NCBI RefSeq assembly: GCF_021190915.1
Contig: NZ_JAIOAP010000001.1
Span: 434,001-498,000 of the forward strand
Direction: 5' to 3'
Origin: Cohnella silvisoli
GTDB lineage: Bacteria > Bacillota > Bacilli > Paenibacillales > Paenibacillaceae
Length of the DNA stretch: 64,000 nt
This document shows positions 18,601 through 24,924 of this stretch, piece by piece. The translations under genes were made by a program, and so were the position numbers. Within the stretch, counting starts at the first letter, position 1; each line of letters begins with the position of its first letter. The notes below the pieces were generated by a model, which worked only from the letters and a program-made list of their open reading frames with translations, ran no database searches and had not been told where the DNA came from.

Positions 18601-20803
18601 TGGCGGAAATAGCAGCAACAACGGAAATGGCAACGGCAACAGCGGGGACAACGGCAACAACGGAAATGGTAATGGAAATGGAAATGGAAATGGAAATGCC
18701 AATGGGCACGACAAAGACAAGGACAATAATGGAAATGGTAATGGTAAAGACAAAGATAAGGACAATAATGGCAATGGCAAAGACAAAGATAAGGATAAAG
18801 ACTCAAGTGGCTCAGGGGATTGTAGCAATGGCAACGGCAATGGCGGTAAAGGCAACGGCCAAGGCTGGCAGAAAGCATTGGAGAATGGCAATGGCAAGAA
18901 GCTAGGACTGTACAAGAAGCTCAAGAAGAAGTTTGGCACCGATGGAGAAACCAGCGGAGGAACGGGCGAGAGCTCGAGCATCGAAATCGATACGATTTTT
19001 GAAACCGGCAAAATCGAGCATCTTCTCGCTGCCATCGATAACATCGTCAATGGCGAAGTGAACCTGCCTCCAGGCGAGAAAACGAAGCTTTTTGAACGGA
19101 TTCGCGAAGTTGGTAAAGGATATACGGTTATCGGGACGAAGTATACGTATAACTCCCGTAATCAACTCGTTCACCGCGAGAATCTCATTCGTTACGAGGA
19201 ATACGACTACAAGTATAAGGCTGACGGAAGCCTCCTTACCGATGGGCGCAGCAAGTACGAGTGGAACGCTCGCGGACAATTGACGAAAGTAACGTTCCCG
19301 GATGGCTTCGGCGAGAAGTACACCTACGACATGCTCGGCCGCCGTATCACAAAGACGCAGTTTAATCACCGCGGAAGCGAGCAGCAAACGACGACGTATC
19401 ACTACAAAGGCGATACGTGGGTACTCACGGAAGAAATCGTAAGCGGAGACGAAGACGATGGTGACGATGGCGAGACCACCAAAGTGTACACCTACGACGC
19501 CAACGACCGTCCGTTATCGATTACCTTCAAAGGCCAGACGTTCTGGTACGTCTACAACGGCCACGGCGATGTCATGGCGCTCACCGACAAGGACGGTAAA
19601 GTGGCCGCCCGTTACGAATACGACGCCTGGGGTCTCGTCACCCGCATGTACAACCGCTACGGCGAACGCGTCCGCGAAGGCATCGGCTGGATCGGCGACC
19701 TAGGTACGGGCAACGGTAGTCCGGGTTCCGTGCAAGGACCGGAAGATGGCAGCGGCAATACAGTTCCGGACTACCATCCAGGCAATGGGAACCAGATCCA
19801 AGCTGAAGCAGCAACTCCAAGCTTGTCTTCTGAGACGGGGACAGTGGTTGAAGAAACTCAAACATCAACCGATGGAATCACCTTGGACAGTGTCTTAGCA
19901 GAAGAAGCAGACGAGACGACCGAGGACATCACGACCGATCTGGTTAAGGAAAACCCAATCCGCTATGCAGGATATTATTGGGATCGGAAGACGCAATACT
20001 ACTATCTTCAAGCCCGTTACTACGATCCTCGTCCAGCTCGGTTTATTAGTGAGGATACGTATGAGGGTGAGATTGAGAATCCTCTGACGTTGAATTTATA
20101 CACGTATGCTGGGAATAATCCTTTGATTTATTTTGATCCATCGGGTCATTCCTACGGTTCGTTTGATCCTCTAGATTATATGAAAAGCGTATTTTCTGGA
20201 GCTGCTAAAGGTGTTGTAAAAGAAGCCAAGGCTGCACCCAAACAAGTTTACGATAAGACGATAGGTGAATTTTGCCCTTGGTTTGGGTGTCAAGAATTTT
20301 ATGATGGATTAGATGGTACTCCGCTTAGGTATGAAAAGGCTGCGATTACAGGAATAAAACAGGTTCCTAAGATTGCTAAAAAAATTCCAGGATTATTGAA
20401 TAAAACAAAGAGAGCAGCAAAAAGTGTCTGGGGTCAAGCGAAAGGGTTATTTAAGGGTAAGAAAGAAATTAAAATTCCGGGCCGTGTTCAATCCAGAATC
20501 AATATTACAAATGAAGGATGGAAGCATGTGGTGAATAGGCATTTCTCTACTAAAAATGCATCACAATTTACAATATCTCAGAATGAACTTAGAAATTTAC
20601 TCAAGAGTAATAAGGTTATAAATACTCCTATTACAAGAACCTTACAAAGTATGGAAAAAGGAACTCTGTACGTTCGAGAAGTGAAAAATAAAAATCCTAT
20701 CGGACTTGATAAATTTAATAAGTTTAAGCCTACAAAAATAATGTCTGTATTAACTGATAAGTACGGTAATTTAGATACCGTATCACCAGGAATAATCAAA
20801 TAG
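12632..20803 (+). CDS. Giant secreted RHS/YD-repeat polymorphic toxin
   Basis: About 2,723 residues from ATG 12632. The frame is open to 12515, but that part is riboswitch leader; 12632 follows GGGGTGCG and begins a signal peptide (RGKGWVRSLSVTLLISF to AVWAEA). Order: FlgD-like Ig domain (about 120-206), a DUF6531-like region near 340, tens of YD repeats (550-1840), a long Asn/Gly/Lys/Asp linker (1890-2090), more YD repeats, then the RHS-associated core (RYAGYYWDRKTQYYYLQARYYDP to NNPLIYFDPSGH, about 2440-2503). The last 220 residues are a lineage-specific tip, visibly AT-rich. Its final 110 residues (NITNEGWKHVVNRHF to MSVLTDKYGNLDTVSPG) resemble EndoU/barnase-like (BECR) nucleases; this is inference. 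The YD shell should encapsulate the tip, as in WapA-like proteins. The next gene is the likely immunity protein. Confidence 0.92.
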   Translation: MRGKGWVRSLSVTLLISFMLGLAPAAVWAEAADRLGDALAAGGDAVQEQVSSLLESLSEEHQEPWSDGPDQTETPQYYSFTGDQVLVKRPSMVEERGGAGGAYLEMNDTAAIFSISNGRITFTWNDNLQDWIDAQEGQAVSPPAGYSVTVEVKELKSGTIQTLVDDRTDTSGANTYPWNGKDAKNNPSPDGFYHWRLKATPPTVTFELPPLKAGGQPRLVEKTAPAYSMEYQLFVLDRTAPEVIGILPLGDNQLAVETRDMVGGLKKVTVNGSTTSTNSWTTSPLRTAVSVQPGNSERLKITVEDIAGNKTEETLPVYPFITGTGSEEYVPNAQAVVAGQNTRINLATGNGTQTFQGFTQQGPGVDLDIFFTYNHQNRVKGPFGYGWNFNLDSRLNKWEGGNITWQGFDGTVYWFKPEGTGYVTYANGQRQNYPNLTLDPSNPKDPNAFVMEWPDQLRYRFKNDGRFWMIQDRYLNEIYFEWTGANDYHQQDLRIESVKDTSGHLVQFTYEPNTGDMKSTIITDLDGIGSQPGSAKRKFFFMYNEQGDFVGYRDPSQKITRFVYDDLHRISKVIDNGNNVRKEEGATPESVTTAWTYDESNRVTRMGMTRKQDNAEEFLGVQYGTREATVQQPLGDYKLRWNSANLPTEGVENVETATGTEEAKTSYVYNANNLISETDPLGRQARYRYDEQDHVIAQQSPSGRIVRYAYDAQHDLLSETGPLGYNVLYTYQKDGRKILSRTTARLAVDPADVNENQTITTKDQYNGKGLLVKRTDGSGNIFDYTYDENGFLATDGSRLSYENDLHGNILRQTSDKGTPDEAVTVSTFNEVSWLTHREGPTGLIEDFEYDAWGRATKVIQKDKSDQTHTVTHAYRYDDSGNLIEKTDGLTKTTYKVDGVGNVLSQVTLPLEEGTEGRREETNVYDSRGLVVKRTDSQGETTETKYDKAGQPVKTIVSPDNLTTTIEYDAAGRQKAAVAADGGRTEYAYDAWDRVIEQKQFIKPVFPSNIAAGSSSLNEQIAVTKNRYDSAGRLIEEKRPNDSWMRYVYDGNGQVLEASVGGPIPQWNGSPLASGTADSLYEGHETLQRQQYTFDKLGRMLSFTDGNGHKTEYRYTGRTVETLTPALDESGRAVVLARKESFDPLGQLVRTVSESGDVSSAAYNAFGNEVQSVNEEGQTILTKTDSYGRVIERTEAIDSSGATQKFMYKTDAWGNVLEEKRQLNGSQWATTGYRYSPEGDLAQQTSSSGLVTGYTYDSHGLLKQVVEQNAVGNGSMQERVTAYTYDSMGRQIKMVEPDGSMKQSVYNTSGNEVLSFDGLNNITESRYDLAGLMTDAITYKEGTVDLSAANISALTHYVYDGAGNAALTKDPNGNVVRSLFDPGNNLIQEIHYAQPSMSGEQILNEYRYDPRGLMVASIDGNGHATTYAYDAEGQQTMETDPVGHYVKFEYSAAGHVLAERRPLGRDTEWVYDYRGNKLEEKDALGKIQRFSLDLDGRTKTEFNRLGEATQYGYDSAGRLTSKQTPNEGVFSYRYDSIGNKREEVRPVYGPVRYDYDNRDSLTSIVEPQASAGELKTDYSYDAELNRTSQKDGNAQLTAYDYDELGRRLQKVVVRAEAGQDIFEYQYDPNGNVVLEKKPGGLTTQYQYDFMNRKTREAYNDGTWIAYTYDHAGNVLTRTNAEGTLTYTYYDNNQLQQVTYPNGDTVLYEYNENGELSAEVVNGKRTEVSNDANGRPLNYTDANGHKYTYEYDADGYVTAVKYPNGTVTSIAYKPGHLIGTQKTEMSGTELHSSSYDYNARDFITGVKDHQDRSGYAYNDREQLIRIETPEGDVMQYEYDGAGNRTVRKMVIQGTKEDKQKVITSDELVEMVLASFGMKPPKPTDPKDPTDPTDPTDPGDGPSCGPNGNANGKDKDKGNNGNANGHDKDNGNGNGNGNGNGNGNGNKKDASTNSNYIASTNMDFIAKNDNGNGNGGGNGNSGGNGNGNGSDNAGGNSSNNGNGNGNSGDNGNNGNGNGNGNGNGNANGHDKDKDNNGNGNGKDKDKDNNGNGKDKDKDKDSSGSGDCSNGNGNGGKGNGQGWQKALENGNGKKLGLYKKLKKKFGTDGETSGGTGESSSIEIDTIFETGKIEHLLAAIDNIVNGEVNLPPGEKTKLFERIREVGKGYTVIGTKYTYNSRNQLVHRENLIRYEEYDYKYKADGSLLTDGRSKYEWNARGQLTKVTFPDGFGEKYTYDMLGRRITKTQFNHRGSEQQTTTYHYKGDTWVLTEEIVSGDEDDGDDGETTKVYTYDANDRPLSITFKGQTFWYVYNGHGDVMALTDKDGKVAARYEYDAWGLVTRMYNRYGERVREGIGWIGDLGTGNGSPGSVQGPEDGSGNTVPDYHPGNGNQIQAEAATPSLSSETGTVVEETQTSTDGITLDSVLAEEADETTEDITTDLVKENPIRYAGYYWDRKTQYYYLQARYYDPRPARFISEDTYEGEIENPLTLNLYTYAGNNPLIYFDPSGHSYGSFDPLDYMKSVFSGAAKGVVKEAKAAPKQVYDKTIGEFCPWFGCQEFYDGLDGTPLRYEKAAITGIKQVPKIAKKIPGLLNKTKRAAKSVWGQAKGLFKGKKEIKIPGRVQSRINITNEGWKHVVNRHFSTKNASQFTISQNELRNLLKSNKVINTPITRTLQSMEKGTLYVREVKNKNPIGLDKFNKFKPTKIMSVLTDKYGNLDTVSPGIIK
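18340..18900 (+). repeat. Asn/Gly/Lys/Asp hexanucleotide repeat inside the RHS gene
   Basis: Imperfect tandem six-base units of the type AATGGC/AATGGG/AATGGA alternate with GACAAAGATAAG blocks. They encode (Asn-Gly)n and (Lys-Asp)n runs without any stop, in units that are multiples of three. The long minus-strand open frames here are shadows of this repeat. Confidence 0.93.
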
Positions 20804-20828
20804 TTGATCTGAATAAGGGGTGAAACAA

Positions 20829-21182
20829 GTGAGACTTATTGGTAGTAAAACTGAACTAGATATTAGAGAGGAATTGCTCAAAACCAAGAGAGCTATCTAT
20901 GAAGACATTAGATTACTTCAATTATTGGAAGGCAGATTTCCAGAAATGGAAACGGCTTATATACTTCATTGGTTACTGGAACAAGGGGAGGAATTCTATA
21001 AAATACTTGTTAATGATGATGTGATTGTAATTATCGAATTAGATCGACATGATATAAACATTGATCCACTAATTGAGGCCAAACCAGTTTCACAATACAA
21101 AAAAGGCTTAAGTAAGATAAGACAAATAAAATTAGCAGTAGCAATTGATTTAGCTAAAGCTGATCTGGAAAATAATGTTTAA
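20829..21182 (+). CDS. Probable immunity protein for the RHS tip
   Basis: About 117 residues. I prefer GTG 20829 over GTG 20820 because AAGGGG is then correctly spaced. The protein is mainly helical and acidic, with no signal or membrane segment, so it is cytoplasmic (TAYILHWLLEQGEEFYKILVNDDVIVIIELD in two adjoining pieces). It starts 25 bases after the toxin stop, shares the AT-rich composition of the tip, and is followed by its own terminator. Immunity function is inferred from that position; I do not recognise the family. Confidence 0.75.
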   Translation: MRLIGSKTELDIREELLKTKRAIYEDIRLLQLLEGRFPEMETAYILHWLLEQGEEFYKILVNDDVIVIIELDRHDINIDPLIEAKPVSQYKKGLSKIRQIKLAVAIDLAKADLENNV

Positions 21183-21204
21183 AGTGTAGAATCTCTTGTT
21201 AATT

Positions 21205-21245
21205 ACCACATGCGAGTGTATCAACACTCCTTGTGGTTTTTTTTT
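21205..21245 (+). terminator. Terminator after immunity gene 1
   Basis: ACCACA...GAGTG pairs with CACTC...TGTGGT around TATCAA, then nine T. The first arm (ACCACATGCGAGTGT) recurs at 26412. Confidence 0.9.
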
Positions 21246-21398
21246 AATTCCAGTTTCAGTTAACAATGAATAATTAATTTCAATCAATTTTAATCTTGGT
21301 GGGACCCCCATGATATACTCTCCTACATCGGTGCTTAAAAGTGCGGATGGATTAATAAGATACATGGTGCCGGTTAGTAAATAAAAAGAGGTGTTTAG

Positions 21399-21500
21399 AT
21401 GAGCGGTAGTAGACTGGACTCCTTTGGAAAATTATTAATGCAACTAGTAAGAGATGAAGCGATTGAACAATGGGAGGACATATTTACAGGCTCAAAATAG
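21399..21500 (+). pseudogene. 5' fragment of an unidentified small gene
   Basis: A 33-codon frame starting MSGSRLDSFGKLLMQLVRDE with GAGGTG upstream, ending at TAG 21498. It reads like the beginning of a helical immunity-type protein that has been cut off. The break falls at about 21467, where a toxin tail in another frame begins, so it looks like a deletion junction between two former cassettes. Confidence 0.45.
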
Positions 21501-21655
21501 TAGAGGTAATAGAAGATGGGCTAACTCCAAGAGGAAATCAAAAATTCTCTTTTATTCTTAATGCAGGAGAGAAAGTAGGAACAAAGGGTGAAACATTAAT
21601 AAAGATAGTTCTTTCAAATGATGGCGGTATGTTAAGTGCATATCCAACAAAATAA
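21467..21655 (+). pseudogene. Displaced toxin C-terminal tail (tip 2)
   Basis: A 62-codon frame without a credible start. The sequence YRLKIVEVIEDGLTPRGN to LSNDGGMLSAYPTK ends in the 'DGxxxSAYP' beta-strand pattern usual at the end of BECR-fold RNase toxins. Only the last third of such a domain is present. An immunity gene follows 9 bases later with a perfect ribosome-binding site, which supports the reading as the remnant of an older RHS tip. Confidence 0.6.
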
Positions 21656-21664
21656 GGAGGTATT

Positions 21665-21952
21665 ATGTTGATTAACGTAATTGAAAAATTCTTAGATAAT
21701 GAAATTTCTTCACAAGAATTATATGAATCCATTTATGAATTTATAACTTCATTTCATATTAGAAATGGTGAGTTTGAAGCAAACTACTTTATAATTAAAA
21801 AAATGGATGTAAATAATTTCATAATCTTCCCAGAGGATATATATCCTGATAATAGTAGAGGAATTTCATATTGTATTTCAATTTACAAAGAAGATTTAAT
21901 TTCAAAAATTAATGAACGTGCAAAAAAACAAGGGTTTAATGTGAGAAGTTGA
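21665..21952 (+). CDS. Probable immunity protein 2
   Basis: A 95-residue acidic cytoplasmic protein beginning MLINVIEKFLDNEI with AGGAGG six bases upstream. Helical N-terminus, beta-rich C-terminal half (FIIFPEDIYPDNSRGISY). It directly follows the tail of displaced toxin 2 and is AT-rich. It is intact although its toxin is broken, which is the usual state of orphan immunity genes that protect against sister strains. The family is not recognised. Confidence 0.7.
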   Translation: MLINVIEKFLDNEISSQELYESIYEFITSFHIRNGEFEANYFIIKKMDVNNFIIFPEDIYPDNSRGISYCISIYKEDLISKINERAKKQGFNVRS

Positions 21953-22006
21953 TATGAATCAATGAAAAATGGCAACATTTAAAACACTTGAGCTCTTTAA
22001 CTAAAG

Positions 22007-22071
22007 TGCACCACTTAGAATAGACATTGAAAAAACTCTAGGGTAAATCCAATGTAATTCTAAGGGGTGTA
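22007..22071 (+). repeat. Near-perfect inverted repeat, IS end remnant or long terminator
   Basis: TGCACCACTTAGAAT...CATTG at 22007 and CAATG...ATTCTAAGGGGTGTA at 22049 are inverted copies with a few mismatches, about 20 bases apart, followed by TTTTT. It could be the two ends of an IS3-type element left after deletion, or a terminator for immunity gene 2. Confidence 0.55.
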
Positions 22072-22097
22072 TTTTTATGTAAGTAAAGAAAGGTTAA

Positions 22098-22775
22098 AAG
22101 CTTAAGCATTATCCTGAGCCTTTCACCGACAAAGACGGCAAAGTCGCCGCCCGTTACGAATACGACGCCTGGGGTCTCGTCACCCGCATGTACAACCGCT
22201 ACGGCGAACGCGTCCGCGAAGGCATCGGCTGGATCGGTGACCTCGGCAGCGGCAACGGTAGTCCGGGTTCCGTGCAAGGACCGGAAGATGGCAGCGGCAA
22301 TACAGTTCCGGACTACCATCCAGGCAATGGAAATCAGATCCAAGCTGAAGCAGCAACCCCAAGCTTGTCTTCTGAGACGGGGACAGTGGTTGAAGCAACT
22401 CAGACAACAACCGACGGAATCACCCTGGGCGGTGTCTTAGCCGAAGAATCAGACGAGACGACCGAAGATATCACGACAGATCTGGTTAAGGAAAACCCAA
22501 TCCGATATGCCGGATACTATTGGGATCGGAAGACGCAATATTATTACCTGCAAACCCGTTACTACGATCCTCGTCCAGCTCGGTTTATTAGTGAGGATAC
22601 GTATGAAGGTGAAATTTTAAGGCCGCAAAGCTTAAATATGTACGTTTACGTAAAGAATAATTCATTAAATTTTACAGATCCAACAGGGCATTATTGTGTG
22701 TCGAAACCACCAGGAATTACCATAAAAAGAAAGTTGGAAACTTACTTGGAAGAACTTAATTTGTATATTGTGTAG
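22098..22775 (+). pseudogene. Orphan RHS core A with a truncated tip
   Basis: A start-less frame that repeats almost base for base the 3' part of the main RHS gene: from about 22122 (main copy 19584) through the core motif GYYWDRKTQYYYLQTRYYDP and RPARFISEDTYEGEI. It then diverges to a different tip of about 45 residues ending HYCVSKPPGITIKRKLE, too short to be a complete toxin. It lacks signal peptide, most YD repeats and the N-terminal shell, so it is not expressed as a toxin on its own. It fits a silent tip cassette that could recombine into the main gene through the shared core. Confidence 0.85.
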
Positions 22776-22953
22776 AGTAGGAAACTAAATTTCATTGGAG
22801 GGCCAAGGGCCTCTTTTTACATTCCAGTTCCCCTTATCAAACCGCACGTAAGGTCTTCCCTCATCCGTCTTTCCTTTGCTCATCTTCTTTCAGCGTTACG
22901 ATTAACAAGAATCAAAACTAACTCGTCCCTTTAATTAAGTACTTCCAATCTGT

Positions 22954-23433
22954 TTATAAGTAACCTCCATTCGCATTGGGAAGCTTTTTGTATTCATCAT
23001 GAGATTCAATAATCCCTTGAATTAAGGTCGTCAACTTTTTAAAATTTTCATCTTTTTGTTCATCCTTAAAACCACCCTTCCATATAACTTTTATCCCTTC
23101 TTCCTTTAGTTGTATCTCCAAACTATATCCTGATTCAGGTTCAAATTCTAAGCCATGATTTATTCCTTGATAATCTTTAATACGTATTTCTGTCATACAA
23201 TTGAAAATTTTCTCTTTTTCTTCTTTCGTCAAAGTCAGCTTTGTTGTTACTGTACCATCATTCACTAAGTCTTTAGTATATTTATTTGTAAAAGTATTTA
23301 ACTCATTTTTATTATAGACTCCATAACTGAAAATAAAATTAAATTCATCTTTGTTTTTTGAACACGCGCTTAATAGTAGTAGACTACATAAGATCGATGT
23401 TACTACAATAAAAACAACTTTTGTTCGCTTCAT
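22954..23433 (-). CDS. Small lipoprotein, unknown function
   Basis: A 159-residue protein with a clear lipoprotein signal: Lys-Arg-Thr-Lys, a hydrophobic helix, and lipobox LLSAC with Cys near residue 24. The mature part is charged, with alternating beta strands, including a segment like a peptidase-propeptide or PepSY-type sheet (GYSLEIQLKEEGIKVIWKGG). No catalytic motif is seen. It is AT-rich, has its own start behind GGGAGGG, and points back toward orphan core A. It lies downstream of the protease pair on the same strand but after a terminator. Confidence 0.75.
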   Translation of the reverse strand: MKRTKVVFIVVTSILCSLLLLSACSKNKDEFNFIFSYGVYNKNELNTFTNKYTKDLVNDGTVTTKLTLTKEEKEKIFNCMTEIRIKDYQGINHGLEFEPESGYSLEIQLKEEGIKVIWKGGFKDEQKDENFKKLTTLIQGIIESHDEYKKLPNANGGYL

Positions 23434-23527
23434 TTATTTCCCTCCCCAGTACAATCAATTAATGAAAGTTCTAAAATCCCACTGAGAAACTCAGCTTATT
23501 GAGGCAACTTCATATCTTTTCCATTAT

Positions 23528-23577
23528 AAAAGAAGAAGGGCGACACGGAGTAGACTTCCGATTCGCCACTTCTTCTT
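23528..23577 (-). terminator. Minus-strand terminator after the protease pair
   Basis: On the minus strand AAGAAGAAGTGGCGA pairs with TCGCCCTTCTTCTT, followed by TT. It ends the metzincin/membrane-anchored pair. Confidence 0.8.
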
Positions 23578-23619
23578 ATTTATATACTCTCATGCATCAA
23601 TGTATAACATATTTGCACT

Positions 23620-24210
23620 TCATTTTTTATCTAAAAAGTTAGCTAATTTATCTTCAGTAGTTGCATTTTTAGCAAAAGAAGAAACATCTGATTCGAGTTT
23701 AGTAATTTCATCTTTTATTGTAGAGTCATGACTAACTAATTTTCCATTGTCAACCAAAATGTCTCCCTGATGCCCACCTTTAATAAAGTAAGAATTCTCC
23801 TTAGCCCCGCCTTGTTTGCCTAAGTATAAATAATAGTTCTTACCTACCTCTAAAGCATCCGATGCAAATTGATGAATTATTACCGTTTGATGAGTTACTT
23901 CTCCTTTCCATTGCTTTATTACTTCTACATTAGAAAGTACCACCATATCATTGGGATGTTCTTGACTAAGTACTGTTCCATAAACGATCGTATCCGAATT
24001 CTCTTGCATCTCCTGTAATGATCTAGAAATGTCACCATAAATTCCATCAACAGCCATTACTCCCTGAAGAGGGACAACCTTATTATCGGTATGAACGATC
24101 ATCGATCCAGAATCATTATTAGATTGACTAGTGGAGTAAAACCCATATGCAATAACTAAGCCTAGCAATAAAATAACGGAAAAGTTAATCATTACTTTTT
24201 TTGATGTCAT
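23620..24210 (-). CDS. Membrane-anchored extracellular protein beside the metalloprotease
   Basis: A 196-residue protein with one N-terminal transmembrane or uncleaved signal segment (VMINFSVILLLGLVIAYGF) and an extracellular domain. The domain has the pattern 'SDTIVYGTVLS ... VEVIKQWKGEV ... VGKNYYLYLG', common in OB-fold/NTR-like secreted proteins. NTR domains include metalloprotease inhibitors (TIMPs), and the gene lies 23 bases after a metzincin gene in the same operon, so an inhibitor or chaperone role for that protease is possible but unproven. No catalytic residues stand out. AT-rich composition. Confidence 0.65.
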   Translation of the reverse strand: MTSKKVMINFSVILLLGLVIAYGFYSTSQSNNDSGSMIVHTDNKVVPLQGVMAVDGIYGDISRSLQEMQENSDTIVYGTVLSQEHPNDMVVLSNVEVIKQWKGEVTHQTVIIHQFASDALEVGKNYYLYLGKQGGAKENSYFIKGGHQGDILVDNGKLVSHDSTIKDEITKLESDVSSFAKNATTEDKLANFLDKK

Positions 24211-24233
24211 TATTATTCACCCTCTCTGGTATA

Positions 24234-24908
24234 TTAGTAAACAATATTCATATGTCCTTGATCATAGGTGGTTGGTCCAATTGTTCCCCAATCCGTGTAG
24301 GATAGAGTAGATTCCCACATCAAGTCTTTTGTAGAATTTGCACTGTGCCCACTATACCCTAATCCATGCCCATGCTCATGAGCAAAAACGTTCTTCCATG
24401 CGTTTGCTGTGAGGTTACTCGTTTGACCCACACCAGAAGTATCCCAGATCATATGAGCAAAGGATCTGCTAATTGAATAAACATTAAAGCTTACAGTTCC
24501 TGAGTATGCTGTTCCATAGCCATACTGAGTAGAACTTGTCCAAGCCGTTGCGCCTAAAGCATTGCTTGGATAACCGAGTGAATCAGCATCACTTCTTCCA
24601 ATTCCGCCAAAACCCATTACATAATTTGAGGATGTTCCAGTGGAAGATGTTTTGTTCGTAACGGATGACCATGTAGAAAGGGCATGAGTTACGTAAGTAG
24701 AAAAATCTGCATCGGACATAGCCCAATTGCTATTTTTCGTAAGGTAAAGCTTGATATCCGACGGTCCAAAAAAGCCAATTTTATCTACTCCTGTTTGAGC
24801 CATCCATCCAGAAACAGAACCATAATTCACCAATGCGCTTGCTGATGAGACGTAAGCCATAAATAACCCAAGCGTAAGAAGTAGGCTCATGCTTAATTTT
24901 TTATACAT
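24234..24908 (-). CDS. Secreted metzincin-type zinc metalloprotease
   Basis: About 224 residues from ATG 24908, which has GAGGGATAT upstream and begins a signal peptide (YKKLSMSLLLTLGLF to SSASA). The open frame extends to 25016, but that part is not signal-like. The catalytic zinc motif is HEHGHGLGYSGH (HExxHxxGxxH, residues about 177-188), followed by DLMWES, which can be the Met-turn of metzincins. The protein is short, with no propeptide cysteine switch seen. It is probably released outside the cell to degrade protein. It is the first gene of a two-gene AT-rich operon placed between RHS fragments. Confidence 0.85.
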   Translation of the reverse strand: MYKKLSMSLLLTLGLFMAYVSSASALVNYGSVSGWMAQTGVDKIGFFGPSDIKLYLTKNSNWAMSDADFSTYVTHALSTWSSVTNKTSSTGTSSNYVMGFGGIGRSDADSLGYPSNALGATAWTSSTQYGYGTAYSGTVSFNVYSISRSFAHMIWDTSGVGQTSNLTANAWKNVFAHEHGHGLGYSGHSANSTKDLMWESTLSYTDWGTIGPTTYDQGHMNIVY

Positions 24909-24924
24909 ACTATATCCCTCCATT

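Noticed and set aside
18340..18900. Possible CRISPR or minisatellite array
   Set aside because: Units are 6-12 bases without spacers and continue the RHS reading frame, so it is a coding repeat.
18321..19050. Long open frames on both strands through the Asn/Gly repeat (for example 18321-18905 and minus 18487-19050)
   Set aside because: They are low-complexity shadows of the hexamer repeat (poly Met/Ala/Thr or poly Leu/Pro) with no start signals; the RHS frame explains the region.
22798..22818. Hairpin GAGGGCCAAGGGCCTC with T-run after orphan core A
   Set aside because: Pairing is broken by a mismatch or bulge, so the terminator call is too weak to list.
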